Positions 1 through 10,744 of a stretch of DNA of 64,000 bases are shown in pieces. The stretch is taken from positions 62,001 to 126,000 of the forward strand of contig CBDAQW010000040.1 in the NCBI GenBank assembly GCA_965199185.1. The letters run 5' to 3'. The notes under the pieces are model-generated. The model made no database searches and had not been told where the DNA came from. It worked only from the letters and a program-made list of their open reading frames with translations. How positions within the stretch are numbered: position 1 is the stretch's first letter; the number at the start of each line of letters is the position of its first letter. This DNA is from Endozoicomonas sp965199185. GTDB lineage: Bacteria > Pseudomonadota > Gammaproteobacteria > Pseudomonadales > Endozoicomonadaceae. The position numbers and the translations under genes are program-made.

Positions 1-71
1 CTGGAACAACAGTCATCGGGCGTAAAATATGGCCATTCTACAGTCTTTTGGTACGGATACGAGCACTCTAA

Positions 72-91
72 ATGAGAATGATTATTCTCAT
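72..91. promoter_or_regulatory. Fur-box-like palindrome
   Basis: ATGAGAAT-GATT-ATTCTCAT is a perfect 8-bp inverted repeat with a 4-bp centre. It resembles Fur operators, which are AT-rich palindromes built on GATAAT/ATTATC-like units. It lies just before the readable part of the damaged ankyrin gene copy 1. Because that region is degenerate, the site may be fortuitous. Confidence 0.3.
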
Positions 92-97
92 GCGTAA

Positions 98-2909
98 GCC
101 CTGGTTGAAATATTACTAAACCATGAAGCCGACCCGGATGCATTGGCAGAAGGTCGAGATACCCCTTTATTCGCGGCCATTAATACTAACAAGCCCCGCC
201 TTGAACTAATCGAACTTTTGTTGCAAAAAGACGCCAACCCGGACTGTCATAAAACAGGCAAGAAAACCCCTCTTTATCTCGCTGTTTCTGCATATCTGAA
301 GAATTGGTCTAAGGAGCATAGAGCCATTGTCACTATGCTGCTGAAATATCAAGCCAACCCTGATTGCCACAGTAAAGGAGAAAACACCCCTCTGTATCTG
401 GCCGTCAAATACAAAAATATAGATTTGGTTTCCGAACTATTGAAAGCTGGGGCGGATGTCAACGCGAACGATCCCGGTGGTGACACTGCGCTTAAGGCTG
501 CATCGCAACATCTGGCCATTAATTATTCCGCAACCACAAATGGAGATCTGTATCGAATCTTCAAGGAATTATTGAAGTACAAGCCGGACGCCCCTTATGA
601 AGCATGCCATTGGCCAGCAGTGATTAGCGCTACACTTAGCGCGAAAAAGGCACCGGATTTACTGCATGCTTATATCAAAAAAGGAGGCATTAATCCTGAC
701 TGGCACACGGGGAGTGATCACCTTCTTTACCAGGCGATCGATCATGGTTACCCCATTCCTTACTTAAAGCAACTACTGAAAGCCTATGATCTCGACCTTA
801 ACAGTTACTCGGAACAGTCAACCCCTCTTTGCATAGCCGCCATCCTTGGTAATGTTGGTTCACTCAAGCTATTACTTAAGAAAGGAGCAGACCCTAATGC
901 CAGCAGTTATGGCCCCTGGACGCCTCTCTTTATTGGGGTTAGAAGAAATCATCTTGAGTCGGTAAAACTGCTCCTGAGGTTCGGCGCTAACCCTAACACT
1001 GCAGCCGGTACTGACCGCAACCCTCTCATTGAGGCACTTCGCTGTGACTATAGAGAAAAAATTGCGGCTGCATTACTGCGACACGGAGCCTGCACCAAAC
1101 CGAACCCATCGATGAACAAAGAAAGCCTCGAACGGATACAGTCTCTCATTAAAAAATATAATATTCCGCCAAAGTCCATCGATAGCTACAGACCACCGAA
1201 TAAAAAGAAAGCGATCTGGTTGTACCGCCCTCATCAAAAAATCACGGCGGTGGATATCCGTCATATTGAGCCTAAGTTCAATACCCATACTCAGAATATT
1301 GCCATTATCGGTGGTGGTGCCTCCGGTATAATGAGCGCCATCTATGCGCTACGGGCATCGGCAATATTCAGCAAACCGATTCGGGTGACACTCTATGAAC
1401 AGCGTGATAAGGGGTTCGGTGGTCTGGCCTATTCTCATTCCACTTCACAGAGTGCTCACTCCCTTAACCTAGCACCTTGGCGTGTTTCTATTTTTTCCGA
1501 CCATCCAGAGAGCTTTATAAACTTCCTGAGCGACCATCGCAAAAATCCCTCAGAACAAACTCTGCGATCAGGCATCACGTCATGACTTTTATCGATATAT
1601 CGAGCATCACCTTGACCAGGCGAAAAAACATGCCTACCCGGGTTCTGAGGTCGTGCGCGTGAACAGTAATGTTGTCGACCTGCAACGAATAAATAAGCAG
1701 CAACTTCAGCTATATACAAAGAACCTAACTACGCCCAACGAGGCAACTCATACCACTGAAACCGTTAAGAAAGCATACGACAGCGTCATTATCGCGACCG
1801 GCAACCAACTGCCGCAAAAACCACCCGCCTTTGTAGAACGGGTATCTGACCAATATATAAACACGCTCTACGCTCCGGCGACGTATAAGAAAATCAGTGA
1901 TTTTTCAAAGCAATCCGAAATAAGAGAAAGAACGGTGGTTATTATCGGAACAGGATTAAGCGCACTGGATGCCATTCTGACCCTGAATCAATCGGGTTAT
2001 ACCGGAAAAATAATGTGTATATCAAGACATGGGTATAACTATTTCCGCTATAACAAATATAAACATTGCACCTGTTATAGAGATGCAAACATACTTTATA
2101 ACAAAACACCTGACTTTCTTGAACGAGTGAATAAAGAGACTTCTATAGCAGAGGTTGAAAACTGGGTAAAAGACTACCTTAAGGAAGTGCTTAATTTAAA
2201 CGATGACACCAGCTTTTACGATTTTATGGTGGGTTCATTCGTTTCAGGAAAACCCGATGATTCCAAAAGAAATCAAGCTCTTCAAAAGCTATTGGAAGAC
2301 AACTCTCGCTACATAGCTGAGCTGGCAAGAAAACTGGCACCAGAGACAGCCCGGGCTTTACTGGATAAATACCGCAGTGCAATTAACAGCCACAGAATTG
2401 ATGTTATTCCTGACATTTATGACCCGGTTAAAAAAACTGATTGATAATGGTCGTGTTGAATTTGTGCGCGGTCAATTTTCGTGCTGTTATCTGTGAGAAT
2501 GATGAGATCACTTACTGGTTGCATCCCAAAAATGCCAGAGCAAAAACCTGTGATCTCATGATCAATACTATGGGGTTTTGTTCAACACTACTCGCCAGAC
2601 AACGTGCAAGAACTCTGGTCAAACCTGTTAACCCGGGGTGATGCCTCTCCCCATCATCTTGGAGGCGTCAGAGTCAATAGTTTTGGTGAAATGATCGACA
2701 GAAATGACCATGCTCATCCAAACATTTTTTTGACCGCCCCTATGACTTCAGGCGCCGCAATAGAAGACCGTGGCCGATTCGGTTCTGCCGTCTGGAATAT
2801 TGCCGAGTGCAGGGACAGAAGTGAAGTTGCAGGACACAATGCCATCTTATGCAACCAGCACTCCCCGCCAACAGCGATGCCCCCCAAAAAACGGCAAAAA
2901 CGGCTGTAA
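98..2909 (+). pseudogene. Ankyrin-repeat / FAD-NAD(P)-binding protein, copy 1 (degenerate)
   Basis: Several ankyrin repeats (units such as LLLKKGADPNA) are followed by an NAD_binding_9-like dinucleotide domain that starts with IIGGGASGIMSAIYAL near 1290. A second Rossmann segment, VVIIGTGLSALDAIL, lies near 1935. The copy aligns along its length with the better-preserved copy at 5880-9499. The reading frame breaks near 1530-1565, at the A7 run 2430-2436 (copy 2 has A5; six would keep frame), near 2480 and near 2577, and an in-frame TAA lies at 95-97. Homology resumes in another frame after each break, up to the motif NIAECRDRSEVAGHN near 2840. The 5' part is missing or lies outside the window. 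If once functional, it would have been a repeat protein carrying a flavin or pyridine-nucleotide enzyme domain. Confidence 0.8.
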
Positions 2910-2969
2910 GGGATAGTCCTGAAACAACGTCCCGATGTCATCCCCGCTAAGGAAGGCTGTCGCAACACC

Positions 2970-3042
2970 AATGTAGGCCGGTTTCCGCCGAAGGCAGATA
3001 CCCATAGGGCACAAAAGCCGACAATCAGCATAAAATGCTGAC
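2970..3042. repeat. Interspersed intergenic repeat R3, copy 1
   Basis: About 70 bp beginning TGTAGGCCGGTTTCCGCC and ending near CCGACAATCAGCAT. It recurs in inverse orientation at 43692-43761. Just upstream, at 2909-2930, is a stretch (ATAGTCCTGAAACAAC) resembling the terminal repeat of the element at 48150-48310. Otherwise the 2910-3151 gap shows no gene. Confidence 0.65.
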
Positions 3043-3151
3043 AAGATCGGGAATTTCATACATTCCTCGGGCGCATTGTAGGCCGTAGAGTTTCTCTGAA
3101 AATAAACTATCTTTTGTCATCAGCCACGTAAATGCCTAAAGGTTTGCCACA

Positions 3152-4567
3152 TTGGTCAAAAGAATAAGCCTCTTGTTCATCTGCTTATGTTTTATTCATC
3201 ACTGCAATGCACTGACGCTCCATCTTGGAGAGGTGAATGCTTTTTCCCTGAAGCACTCTTTTATAAACGATGATTCTAATTTTTCTGCAAACTATTTTAC
3301 CAACTATCTTCCTCTGCTTTTTGAGACTTCAGTGAGCTCGTCTTTATCCTTCAATCCTTTCATTTTTACCGCGCTCTTTTCTCATTGGCTGCATCAAAAG
3401 AAGCCCATCAATAGTGATGAACACGTGTCAGGATTCCCCCAATACAAACCAATAAAAGAATGGCTGCTACACGATCAATTTATTGATAAAAACGCTGCCG
3501 GGCACGCTTTAAATCAGATCATTCATAATGCACATGAGGATCATTCAGACCATATACAAAAAGGCGTGCAGCTTTTCTTTTTTGAGCAGCATCAAAAGAT
3601 AAAGCTGGCCGCCCGACTCAACCAACCTCTGACCTTGCAACAACGGCAAGATCTCACTCTGGCGCTGCAAGACCTTATGCTGGCTTTATACCAGCCAGAT
3701 GACGTTTTCTTACCAGAACCGGATGATACGAATGAAGTAATGACCCTCACGACCAGCAGCGGTGGTGATGATGGGGGCGACGATGAAAGATGGCAACCTG
3801 ATGAGCTAGTTGATGCCTTAGATAATTCGTCGGTCAGACTGTTTGATGAATTCGGTGATGACGACTGGCTGACATTTCTGGATGAAAGTATCAGGTCTAG
3901 CCAGATAATAAGAAGAGCATTTCAGCTGCATCGACTGGAGCAACGGAGGCAGGAAGCCATGCTTCAGGGGGATAGGAATATGGCCAGCATATTGCAAAAC
4001 CGGATGATGCTGATCAGCATTGAGGAAGCTGAATTATCAGACTTATTGAACGATCCCCAAGGATTCAGGCTACTGCTATCACTACTTACCGGGCAGACAA
4101 CAAGCCCATTACCTGCCAGACAAGTTGGTCATGGGCAAAGCAGTAGCTCCAGCCATGACGATTATTCATCAAGCGATGACCACTCAGACAATTCGTCAAG
4201 CTCATCTTCTGAAAATACTGCCAATCAGCAATCGCCAGCAAATCACCAGATCGTCTCAAAGCAAAAGAGAGATGACGACCCGAACGAAAATAATCAGCCC
4301 GATCACAGCTACGCGAATACCTATTGCCAGATTTGCAATACAAAACCTTGCAAAGAGTATTTCAACGATTTTGAGTTACTGATACGCAGCATGAAGTCAA
4401 CCAACTTTGAAAATATTGAGGCTTGCCTGAATCAGTCGAAAAATCCACGTTACCTGCTCAACCTCTGCCCAACCACTGCCGACAACCGATTCACTGAGAC
4501 GCCACTGAATATGGCATGCGCCGTGTTGAACGATCCTTTTTGCGAATTTCGGTGCTCATTTAAGTAC
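3152..4567 (+). pseudogene. Secreted N-terminal half of the ankyrin protein copy 2, cut off by an IS
   Basis: A TTG-started frame encodes a clear signal peptide (MVKRISLLFICLCFIHHCNA, residues 1-20). Then comes a long region rich in acidic residues and serine (runs such as SSSSSHDDYSSSDDHSDNSS near residues 330-350) and a Cys-containing patch, YCQICNTKPC. It ends with the start of an ankyrin-type helix pair (ETPLNMACAVLNDPF). The host frame is interrupted at 4567 by an IS4-type element; past that point the frame only runs into IS sequence, up to 4708. Ankyrin repeats resume at 5880 beyond the element, so this is most likely the N-terminus of the same gene. Excising the IS together with one target duplication does not restore frame exactly: one base is left over, so another lesion is present. 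Confidence 0.7.
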
Positions 4568-5872
4568 CAATACTTCGGACAGTTTCCGCCAGATGCGGCC
4601 ATGAGAGAAAACAGCGAAAATGGAGAAGCTCACCCCCTCCATTCGCTGATACTTTTCTCTCATGGAAAACATAGTAAAGGCTGCTCTGGACGGCATGTCC
4701 AGTGTTAAAAAGCCCCAGAAAACCTTCATCGCGCTGCTTCTCTCTGCTCTCATAGTGGTTCAGGGCAAAGCCAACTTTCGGAATATGAGTCGATATTCCC
4801 CGATGAGTGAGAAACGCTTTAGTCGCTGGTATCGCCGTTCCTTCGACTTTTCCAGTTTCAACTGCCTGATGCTCTCTGATGTAGTTGAGAAAGCTCAGGA
4901 GTTAATAGCTGCTCTCGATGCCAGCTTTATGACCAAAAGTGGCAAGAAGACGGATGGGCTCGGAATGTTTTGGCGTGGCTGCACAAGTCGCTCTGAGCGA
5001 GGACTTGAGCTATCCCTTCTCAGTGTTATAGACCTTCAATCCAATACAGCGTATGCACTGGATGCTGAGCAGACCCTTGATGAAGACGGTAAAACTCGCG
5101 TCGACCTCTATGCAGAGCAGGTTATTCGTCTTGCAGAAAAAATTCTGAATCTTGGTATCAGCTATCTGTCTGTAGACGCCTATTACTTCAAGGAAAAATT
5201 TGTATCCGCTGTGGTTGCTACTGGCCTCCAGATCGTTGGCAAGTTAAGAAATGATGCCGACCTGCTGTGGCTCTACACCGGTTCATTATTCTGGCAGTGG
5301 ACGCCCAAGAATTTATGATGGTAAGGTCAACCCTGACAAAGATCTACACCGCTTTGAGCACGTAGGCCAGCTGGAAAGCGGAGAAAATATCTATACCGCA
5401 GTTGTACATTCCAAATGTCTGAAACGTCGTATACGTGTTGTTATGTTGCGGACTCAGCGAGGCACCAAAATGGGTGTATCGCTGCTCTACTCAACCGATA
5501 CAGATCTGGACGCGATGACAATCATCAAATATTACAAAGCCAGGTTTCAGATCGAATTTATTTTCCGGGATGCCAAGCAGTACACAGGGTTGATGGACTG
5601 CCAATCTTGCCGGAAAGAGTGTATCCACACACAAATCAATGCTTCGTTTACAGCCCTGAATGCACTCAAGCTGGAAGACCTGGGAAGAAAAAAATACCGA
5701 TGAAGAAACCGTGATTTCTATCGCCACCTGGAAACGCCGAAAGTTCAATCAGCACTTGATGTGTAGAGTTTTTGAGAAGTTAGATTTACCCATGAGCAAT
5801 GAAAAAGTCATGGACACTTACCGACAACTCAGTAGCTATGGAGCTATCGCTGCATAAGTGTCCGAAGTGTTG
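4568..5872 (+). mobile_element. IS4-superfamily insertion sequence with AAGTAC target duplication
   Basis: The terminal inverted repeats are CAATACTTCGGACA (4568-4581) and the complement of TGTCCGAAGTGTTG (5859-5872), matching at 13 of 14 positions. They are flanked by the direct repeat AAGTAC at 4562-4567 and 5873-5878. The 1.3-kb element carries one transposase frame, now broken, and interrupts the ankyrin gene described on both sides. Confidence 0.85.
4662..5857 (+). pseudogene. IS4-type DDE transposase, frameshifted
   Basis: The transposase reads in three overlapping frames: 4662 to about 5275, about 5270 to 5690, then to 5857. Candidate catalytic acidic residues lie in ALDASFMTKSGKKT (first Asp) and YLSVDAYYFKEKF (second Asp). 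The segment YYKARFQIEFIFRDAKQ has the Y-(2)-R-(3)-E-(6)-K spacing typical of the IS4 superfamily. One base is missing near 5280-5290 (GSGRPRIYDGK follows in the new frame) and another shift occurs near 5690 at an A-run. A functional enzyme would therefore require frame correction. Confidence 0.8.
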
Positions 5873-5879
5873 AAGTACA

Positions 5880-8800
5880 ATGAAAATTACAACCCTCTGC
5901 CAAAATCTTATACGGCTGTTACTGGAAAAGGGTGCTGATCCGAACATCTTGAGCAGCGACGGTTTAAGCCCTCTATATCAGGCGGTAAAAAACAGCAATA
6001 TTGAAACAATCAGAATATTGCTTAACAAAGGGGCTCACCCCGATAGTGACAGCAGCGGCAGAGATACACCTTTGTATCAGGCAGTGCGCAATAAGCATCA
6101 CGCTATTGCGGAACTCCTGCTGAAATGTAACGCTGATCCTGACTGTAACGCTGAAGGAGAAGAAACCGCGTTGTATCAAGCAGCAAAAAACAACGATCTA
6201 AAGATGGTCATGCTTCTTTTAAATGCCAATGCTGATATTAATGCCAACAATATTGGCGGTAAAACACCGTTGTGGGAGGCTGCATCACTGAGACATCGTG
6301 GTAGATATTATCAATATTTTCGCAAAGCGAATATTATTGAACTTTTACTCAATCGTGGTGCCAGTGCAAAGTACAACGGTGGCGGCGAAAGCGTTTTGCA
6401 AAAGTTAATCTCGGATTTCTACACTCCTCCCGATATCATACTGAAAGCGATAGAAGCAGGGGCAGACCCTGATAGAGGCGAAGGTAAGCAGCACCCTCTT
6501 TATCTACTGATTGAATATAAACATCCATTGAATTTATTAGAGAAGATATTCAGTTATCAGGTTGACCCTAATGGTCACACTACTGGTGTCTATACTCCTC
6601 TTACCTATGCAATCCGGAACAATGATAGAGATATAGAAACGGTTAAATTATTGCTTGATCGTGGGGCTGATCCGAATGCATTGGCAGAGGGTGATTCAAC
6701 CCCTCTGTATAGAGCCATCATAACTGAAAGCCCTTGTCTTGAAATGGTCAAACTTTTGCTGAAATATGATGCTGACCCTGACTGTTGTACTGAAGGAGAT
6801 GACACTGCTCTTTATTGTGCTGTCGATTGGTACCTCGAAAGTCCTGAACCATGTCCCAACCATAGCGAGCTTATCAGCATATTACTGGCGAATAAAGCCA
6901 ACCCTGACTGCCATACCAAAGGTAAGAACACGCCGCTATACATGGCCGCCAACTGCAAAAATGCATTTTTAGTATCAGTCCTGCTGGAAGCCGGAGCCGA
7001 TGTCAACGCCAAAGCCCCCGGAGGAGACACACCGCTACTGGCTGCATCACAAAGAAAACCTTCTCAATACCGCAACATTGAAAATGGTAATCTGTATCAC
7101 ATCATCAAAACATTGCTGGCGCACAACGCTGACTCACCTTACACGCTCGTTCATTGGAATGCTTTGATACAAGCCACCTTCATCGCGAAAAAACCACCGG
7201 ATTTGCTAATTGAGTATATAAAGGCAGGCATTGATCCAGATAGCCGCATTGGATATGAACATCTTCTTTATCAGGCAGTCGAGCATCATTACCCGATAGC
7301 TTATCTAAAGCAGTTGCTGGAATACCCTCTCCATCTTGACAGCTACTCCGATCGTTGGAATCCGCTTTGGATAGCCGCCAAAAATGGCAATACTGATGCA
7401 CTCAGGCTTTTGCTTGAGAAAGGGGCTGATCCTGATGCCAGTACTCATGGCAATGACTGGCCACTCATTGCTGCGATTAAAAATAATCATCTTAAATCAG
7501 TAAAACTACTACTTCAGCATGGCGCCAAGCCTGACCGATTTATCAACAGTAAGTGGCATCCTCTTACTCGAGCTCTTGAAGATAACGCTCATGACAAAAT
7601 TGTGGCTGCACTACTGCGTTACGGAGCCAGTACCACTGTCATCCCGTTAACCAATAAAGAAGACCACAAACGGATTAAAACACTTATTAAGAAGCATCAT
7701 ATTCCGACAGAGCACATTAATCCTTCCTTACCTCTGCATAAAAAGAGACAGATACGACTTTACCACCCTTACCAGAAAAGCAGGCTTAGGGTAGCAGCAG
7801 TGGAAAAATTACCATTAGCTACATCAGAACCAGTGGATAATGCAGCATCATCTGGTGAGTCTGGTAAATTCTATTCTTCCTCTACCCTTGCTGGTGTGAG
7901 TCGCACTATCAGTGAAACAAATACCAACCCTCAACATATTGCCATTATTGGTGGTGGTGCCTCCGGTTTAATGAGCGCAATCTTTGCTCTGCAGGCATCT
8001 GTAATGTCCAGAAAACCTATTCAGATAACACTTTATGAACGACAAAAGAATGGATTCGGCGGCTTGGCTTATTCTCATGCCACTTCACAGAGTTTTCATC
8101 CCCTCAATATAAAACCCTCGGATCTTTCTATTCTTTTGGGTAATTCGCAAAATTTCGTTGACTTCCTGGACGATACTCGCAAAAAAGATAAGTGCGCGGG
8201 TATTTATCATGGTCAGGCCTCACGTCATGAATTTTACCAATATGTCGAGCACCACCTTAAGCTCGCGGTAGAGCTTGCCCATCCGGGGTCAACCATTGTG
8301 CGTCTGAATCGCAACGTCGTCGACCTGGCACCACTTAACGACCAGCAAATACAACTGTTTACAAAGGACATTGCGGCACCCAAAACAGCCACTCATGATG
8401 TCAAGACAGAGACCGAAGGCTATGAACGTATAATTATTGCCACAGGCAACCAATTGTCTACAAAGCCACCCGCTTTTGTGAAAAGAGTATCTGGTCGATA
8501 CATAAACACCCTTTACGCCCCAGCGGCGTATAAAAAAATCAAAAGATTTTCACAACAAATCAACACAAAAAGTAAAACTGTGGTTATCATCGGAACAGGG
8601 TTAAGTGCTTTGGATGCAATACTTACCCTGAAGAAGTTTGGCTATAACGGAAAGATTATTTGCATATCAAGACATGGTCAGACCTATTTTCGATACAGTG
8701 AGGGCGTCATAACAAGAAACAAGCTTCTATTCTTCAGAGGAAGCAATACACCCGACTTTCTTAAACGAGTTAACGAAAAAACATCTGTAGCAGAGATTGA

Positions 8801-9499
8801 AACATGGATAAAAGACTATCTTAAGGAAGTGCTTATGCTGGATGACGATGACAGCTTTTACCATTTTATGGAAGGTTCGTTAGTTTCAGGTAAAGCGGAT
8901 AATCCCGAAAAGAGTATTTTCCTTGAAGAACTACTGACACAAGGTTCACGCTATATCGCAGAACTGGCCAGAAAGTTGGCTCCAGACACTGCCCGGACTT
9001 TATTGAACAAATATAGCAGCGCAATTAACAGCCACAGATTCGGTATCATTCCCGAAGTGTATGATCCGATTAAAAACTGATTGACGCTGGTCGTGTTAAG
9101 TTTCTGCGTGATCAGTTTGATTCTGTTATCTGTGAAAAAAATAAGGTTAGCTACTGGTTAAATAGCGACTGCACTGAAGAAAAAAGCTGTGAGCTCATAA
9201 TTAATTCCGCTGGCTTTGTTCAACACTACTCTCCTGATAACGTTCAGGAGCTCTGGTCAAACCTGTTAAAACGAGGTGACGCCACAGCCCACCATCTTGG
9301 AGGCGTCAAAGTTAATAGTTTTGGTCAAATGATTGCTTCCGATGACCACGCACATCCAAATATTTTTTTAAGCGGCCCCATGACCTCAGGCGCATCGATA
9401 GAAGACCGTGGTCGTCTGGGAGGAAGCACCTGGAATATTGCCGAATGCAGGGACAAAAGTGAAATTGCAGGTCATAACTCCGTCTTAGGGAAGTGGTAG
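5880..9499 (+). CDS. Ankyrin-repeat / NAD_binding_9-like FAD-NAD(P)-binding protein, copy 2 (3' frameshift)
   Basis: Residues 1-600 hold more than a dozen ankyrin-type repeats (for example LLEKGADPNILSSDGLSPLY). A linker follows, and near residue 685 a dinucleotide-binding domain begins with the glycine-rich IIGGGASGLMSAIFAL, then GFGGLAYSHATSQS and LNIKPSDLSIL as in NAD_binding_9 proteins. A second GTGLSALDAIL Rossmann motif lies near residue 900. The uninterrupted frame stops at 9080. Immediately after the A5 run 9072-9076 the homologous frame continues without a stop to TAG at 9499 (140 codons, including IIDSAGF-like and NIAECRDKSEIAGHN motifs). One more A would fuse the two. The true N-terminus is probably at 3152, separated by the IS. 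The likely role is a secreted, host-interacting flavoprotein or oxidoreductase; the substrate is unknown. Confidence 0.75.
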
Positions 9500-9612
9500 T
9501 ACAAAATTCACCACCGTTCGCACTGAGTCTGTCGAAGTGCTTGCACAGCACCCTTCGACAAGCACAGGATGAACGGAGTTTTCGGTAAGTTTGACGTTGT
9601 CGCTCCCCTTAG
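9486..9612. repeat. Interspersed repeat R2, copy 1
   Basis: About 127 bp containing the palindromic core CTGTCGAAG...CTTCGACAAG. It recurs in opposite orientation at 62762-62888 with the same flanks (GTGGTAGTACAAA... and ...ACGTTG...CCCCTTA). It supplies the last codons and stop of the ankyrin copy 2 frame, so that C-terminus may have been altered by the insertion. Confidence 0.7.
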
Positions 9613-9895
9613 CGCAGCCACCCTTTTAGAATCTGCCCGGGAATAAGTACCCAAGCATATGAAATCATATTTTCTGACTCATTGTTCAGGCAATCTACTT
9701 CGTTACAACTCTGGTCACATAGCTTGCTATGCTCCCGTCGTTGCGCCTTGCATACCACCAGCCCAATAAACCAGAAATATTCGATTATATATGACCAGCT
9801 ACTTAACGTCCCAATTTGCTATCGGGGAAACCTTTCACCCCTTTTGTGAACAGTATGGCAGCCCGAAGGGCTGCAAAATAAGTCCTGATTCATAC
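9613..9895. other. Intergenic region, no gene; weak hairpin near glpR end
   Basis: No convincing coding frame is seen. The perfect stem GCAGCCC-GAA-GGGCTGC (9858-9874) lies 22 nt beyond the glpR stop and may act as its terminator, but on the glpR strand it lacks a following T-run. Confidence 0.35.
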
Positions 9896-10672
9896 TTATC
9901 GACACACGACCAACTCTGTCTGATGAGCATTCAACACCTCACAAACTGGCTCAGGGGGTTGCGCATCAGTAAACAGTGTGTCGATATCACTGATATGCCC
10001 CATACGCACCATGGCACCCCGACCAAATTTAGAATGATCAGCCGCCAGAAAACTCTGCCGGGCATTCTGGATCATTGCCTGAGCAACCCGGACTTCATGA
10101 TAATCAAAGTCCAGCAACGAGCCGTCCATATCGATGCCACTGATACCAATCAGGGCATAATCTACCCGAAACTGATTGATAAAATCTCTGGTGGCTTCGC
10201 CAATAACACCACCATCCCGGTTACGAACTTCACCACCGGCAATGACGACGGTGAAGTCTTCTCGTTGCAACAGAATCGAAGCGACATGCAAGTTGTTAGT
10301 CACCACATTCAATTGAGAGTGATTCAGCAGCGCCCTGGCAACCGCTTCTGTCGAAGTGCCAATATTGATAAACAGGGACGCTCCGTCAGGGATGCGTTTT
10401 GCCATCGCTTCAGCAATCTGGTCTTTGGCTTCATGATGCATACTCTTGCGTTCCGAGTAAGCCGCATTGACCGTACTGCTACTGGAAGGCACACCAGCGC
10501 CTCCATGATGACGGCTGATCAGTTTAAGCCTGTCCAGTTCATTAAGATCACGACGAATCGTCTGCGGTGTTACCTGAAAATGCTGAACAAGCTCATCGGT
10601 ACTGATAAAACCTTTTTGCTGAATCATCTCCACGATCAGCTCATGGCGACGAATCTGTGGAAGGTTAGACAT
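9896..10672 (-). CDS. glpR: DeoR-family glycerol-3-phosphate regulon repressor
   Basis: A 258-residue DeoR-type repressor that closely resembles E. coli GlpR. It has an N-terminal helix-turn-helix (STDELVQHFQVTPQTIRRDL), then RHHGGA, and a C-terminal sugar-phosphate-sensing domain with GTSTEAVARALLNHS, VVTNNLHVA and AGGEVRNRDGG. The family represses glycerol and glycerol-3-phosphate genes and is released by glycerol-3-phosphate. The start at 10672 (MSNLPQIRRHE) gives the family length; an upstream in-frame start would add 14 residues. No glp structural genes lie in this window, so it probably acts in trans. Confidence 0.88.
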   Translation of the reverse strand: MSNLPQIRRHELIVEMIQQKGFISTDELVQHFQVTPQTIRRDLNELDRLKLISRHHGGAGVPSSSSTVNAAYSERKSMHHEAKDQIAEAMAKRIPDGASLFINIGTSTEAVARALLNHSQLNVVTNNLHVASILLQREDFTVVIAGGEVRNRDGGVIGEATRDFINQFRVDYALIGISGIDMDGSLLDFDYHEVRVAQAMIQNARQSFLAADHSKFGRGAMVRMGHISDIDTLFTDAQPPEPVCEVLNAHQTELVVCR

Positions 10673-10744
10673 TTTACTGGTGCTATTTGATGAATCCATA
10701 ATGATGACCGACATCCTTTAGTGCTCTGCGACCCTGAACTCTGG

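Noticed and set aside
1073..1719. Minus-strand frames of 70-90 codons inside ankyrin copy 1
   Set aside because: They are shadows opposite conserved ankyrin and dinucleotide-binding sequence.
9791..10690. 299-codon plus-strand frame over glpR
   Set aside because: It lies antisense to a gene with clear GlpR motifs and has no recognisable protein features.
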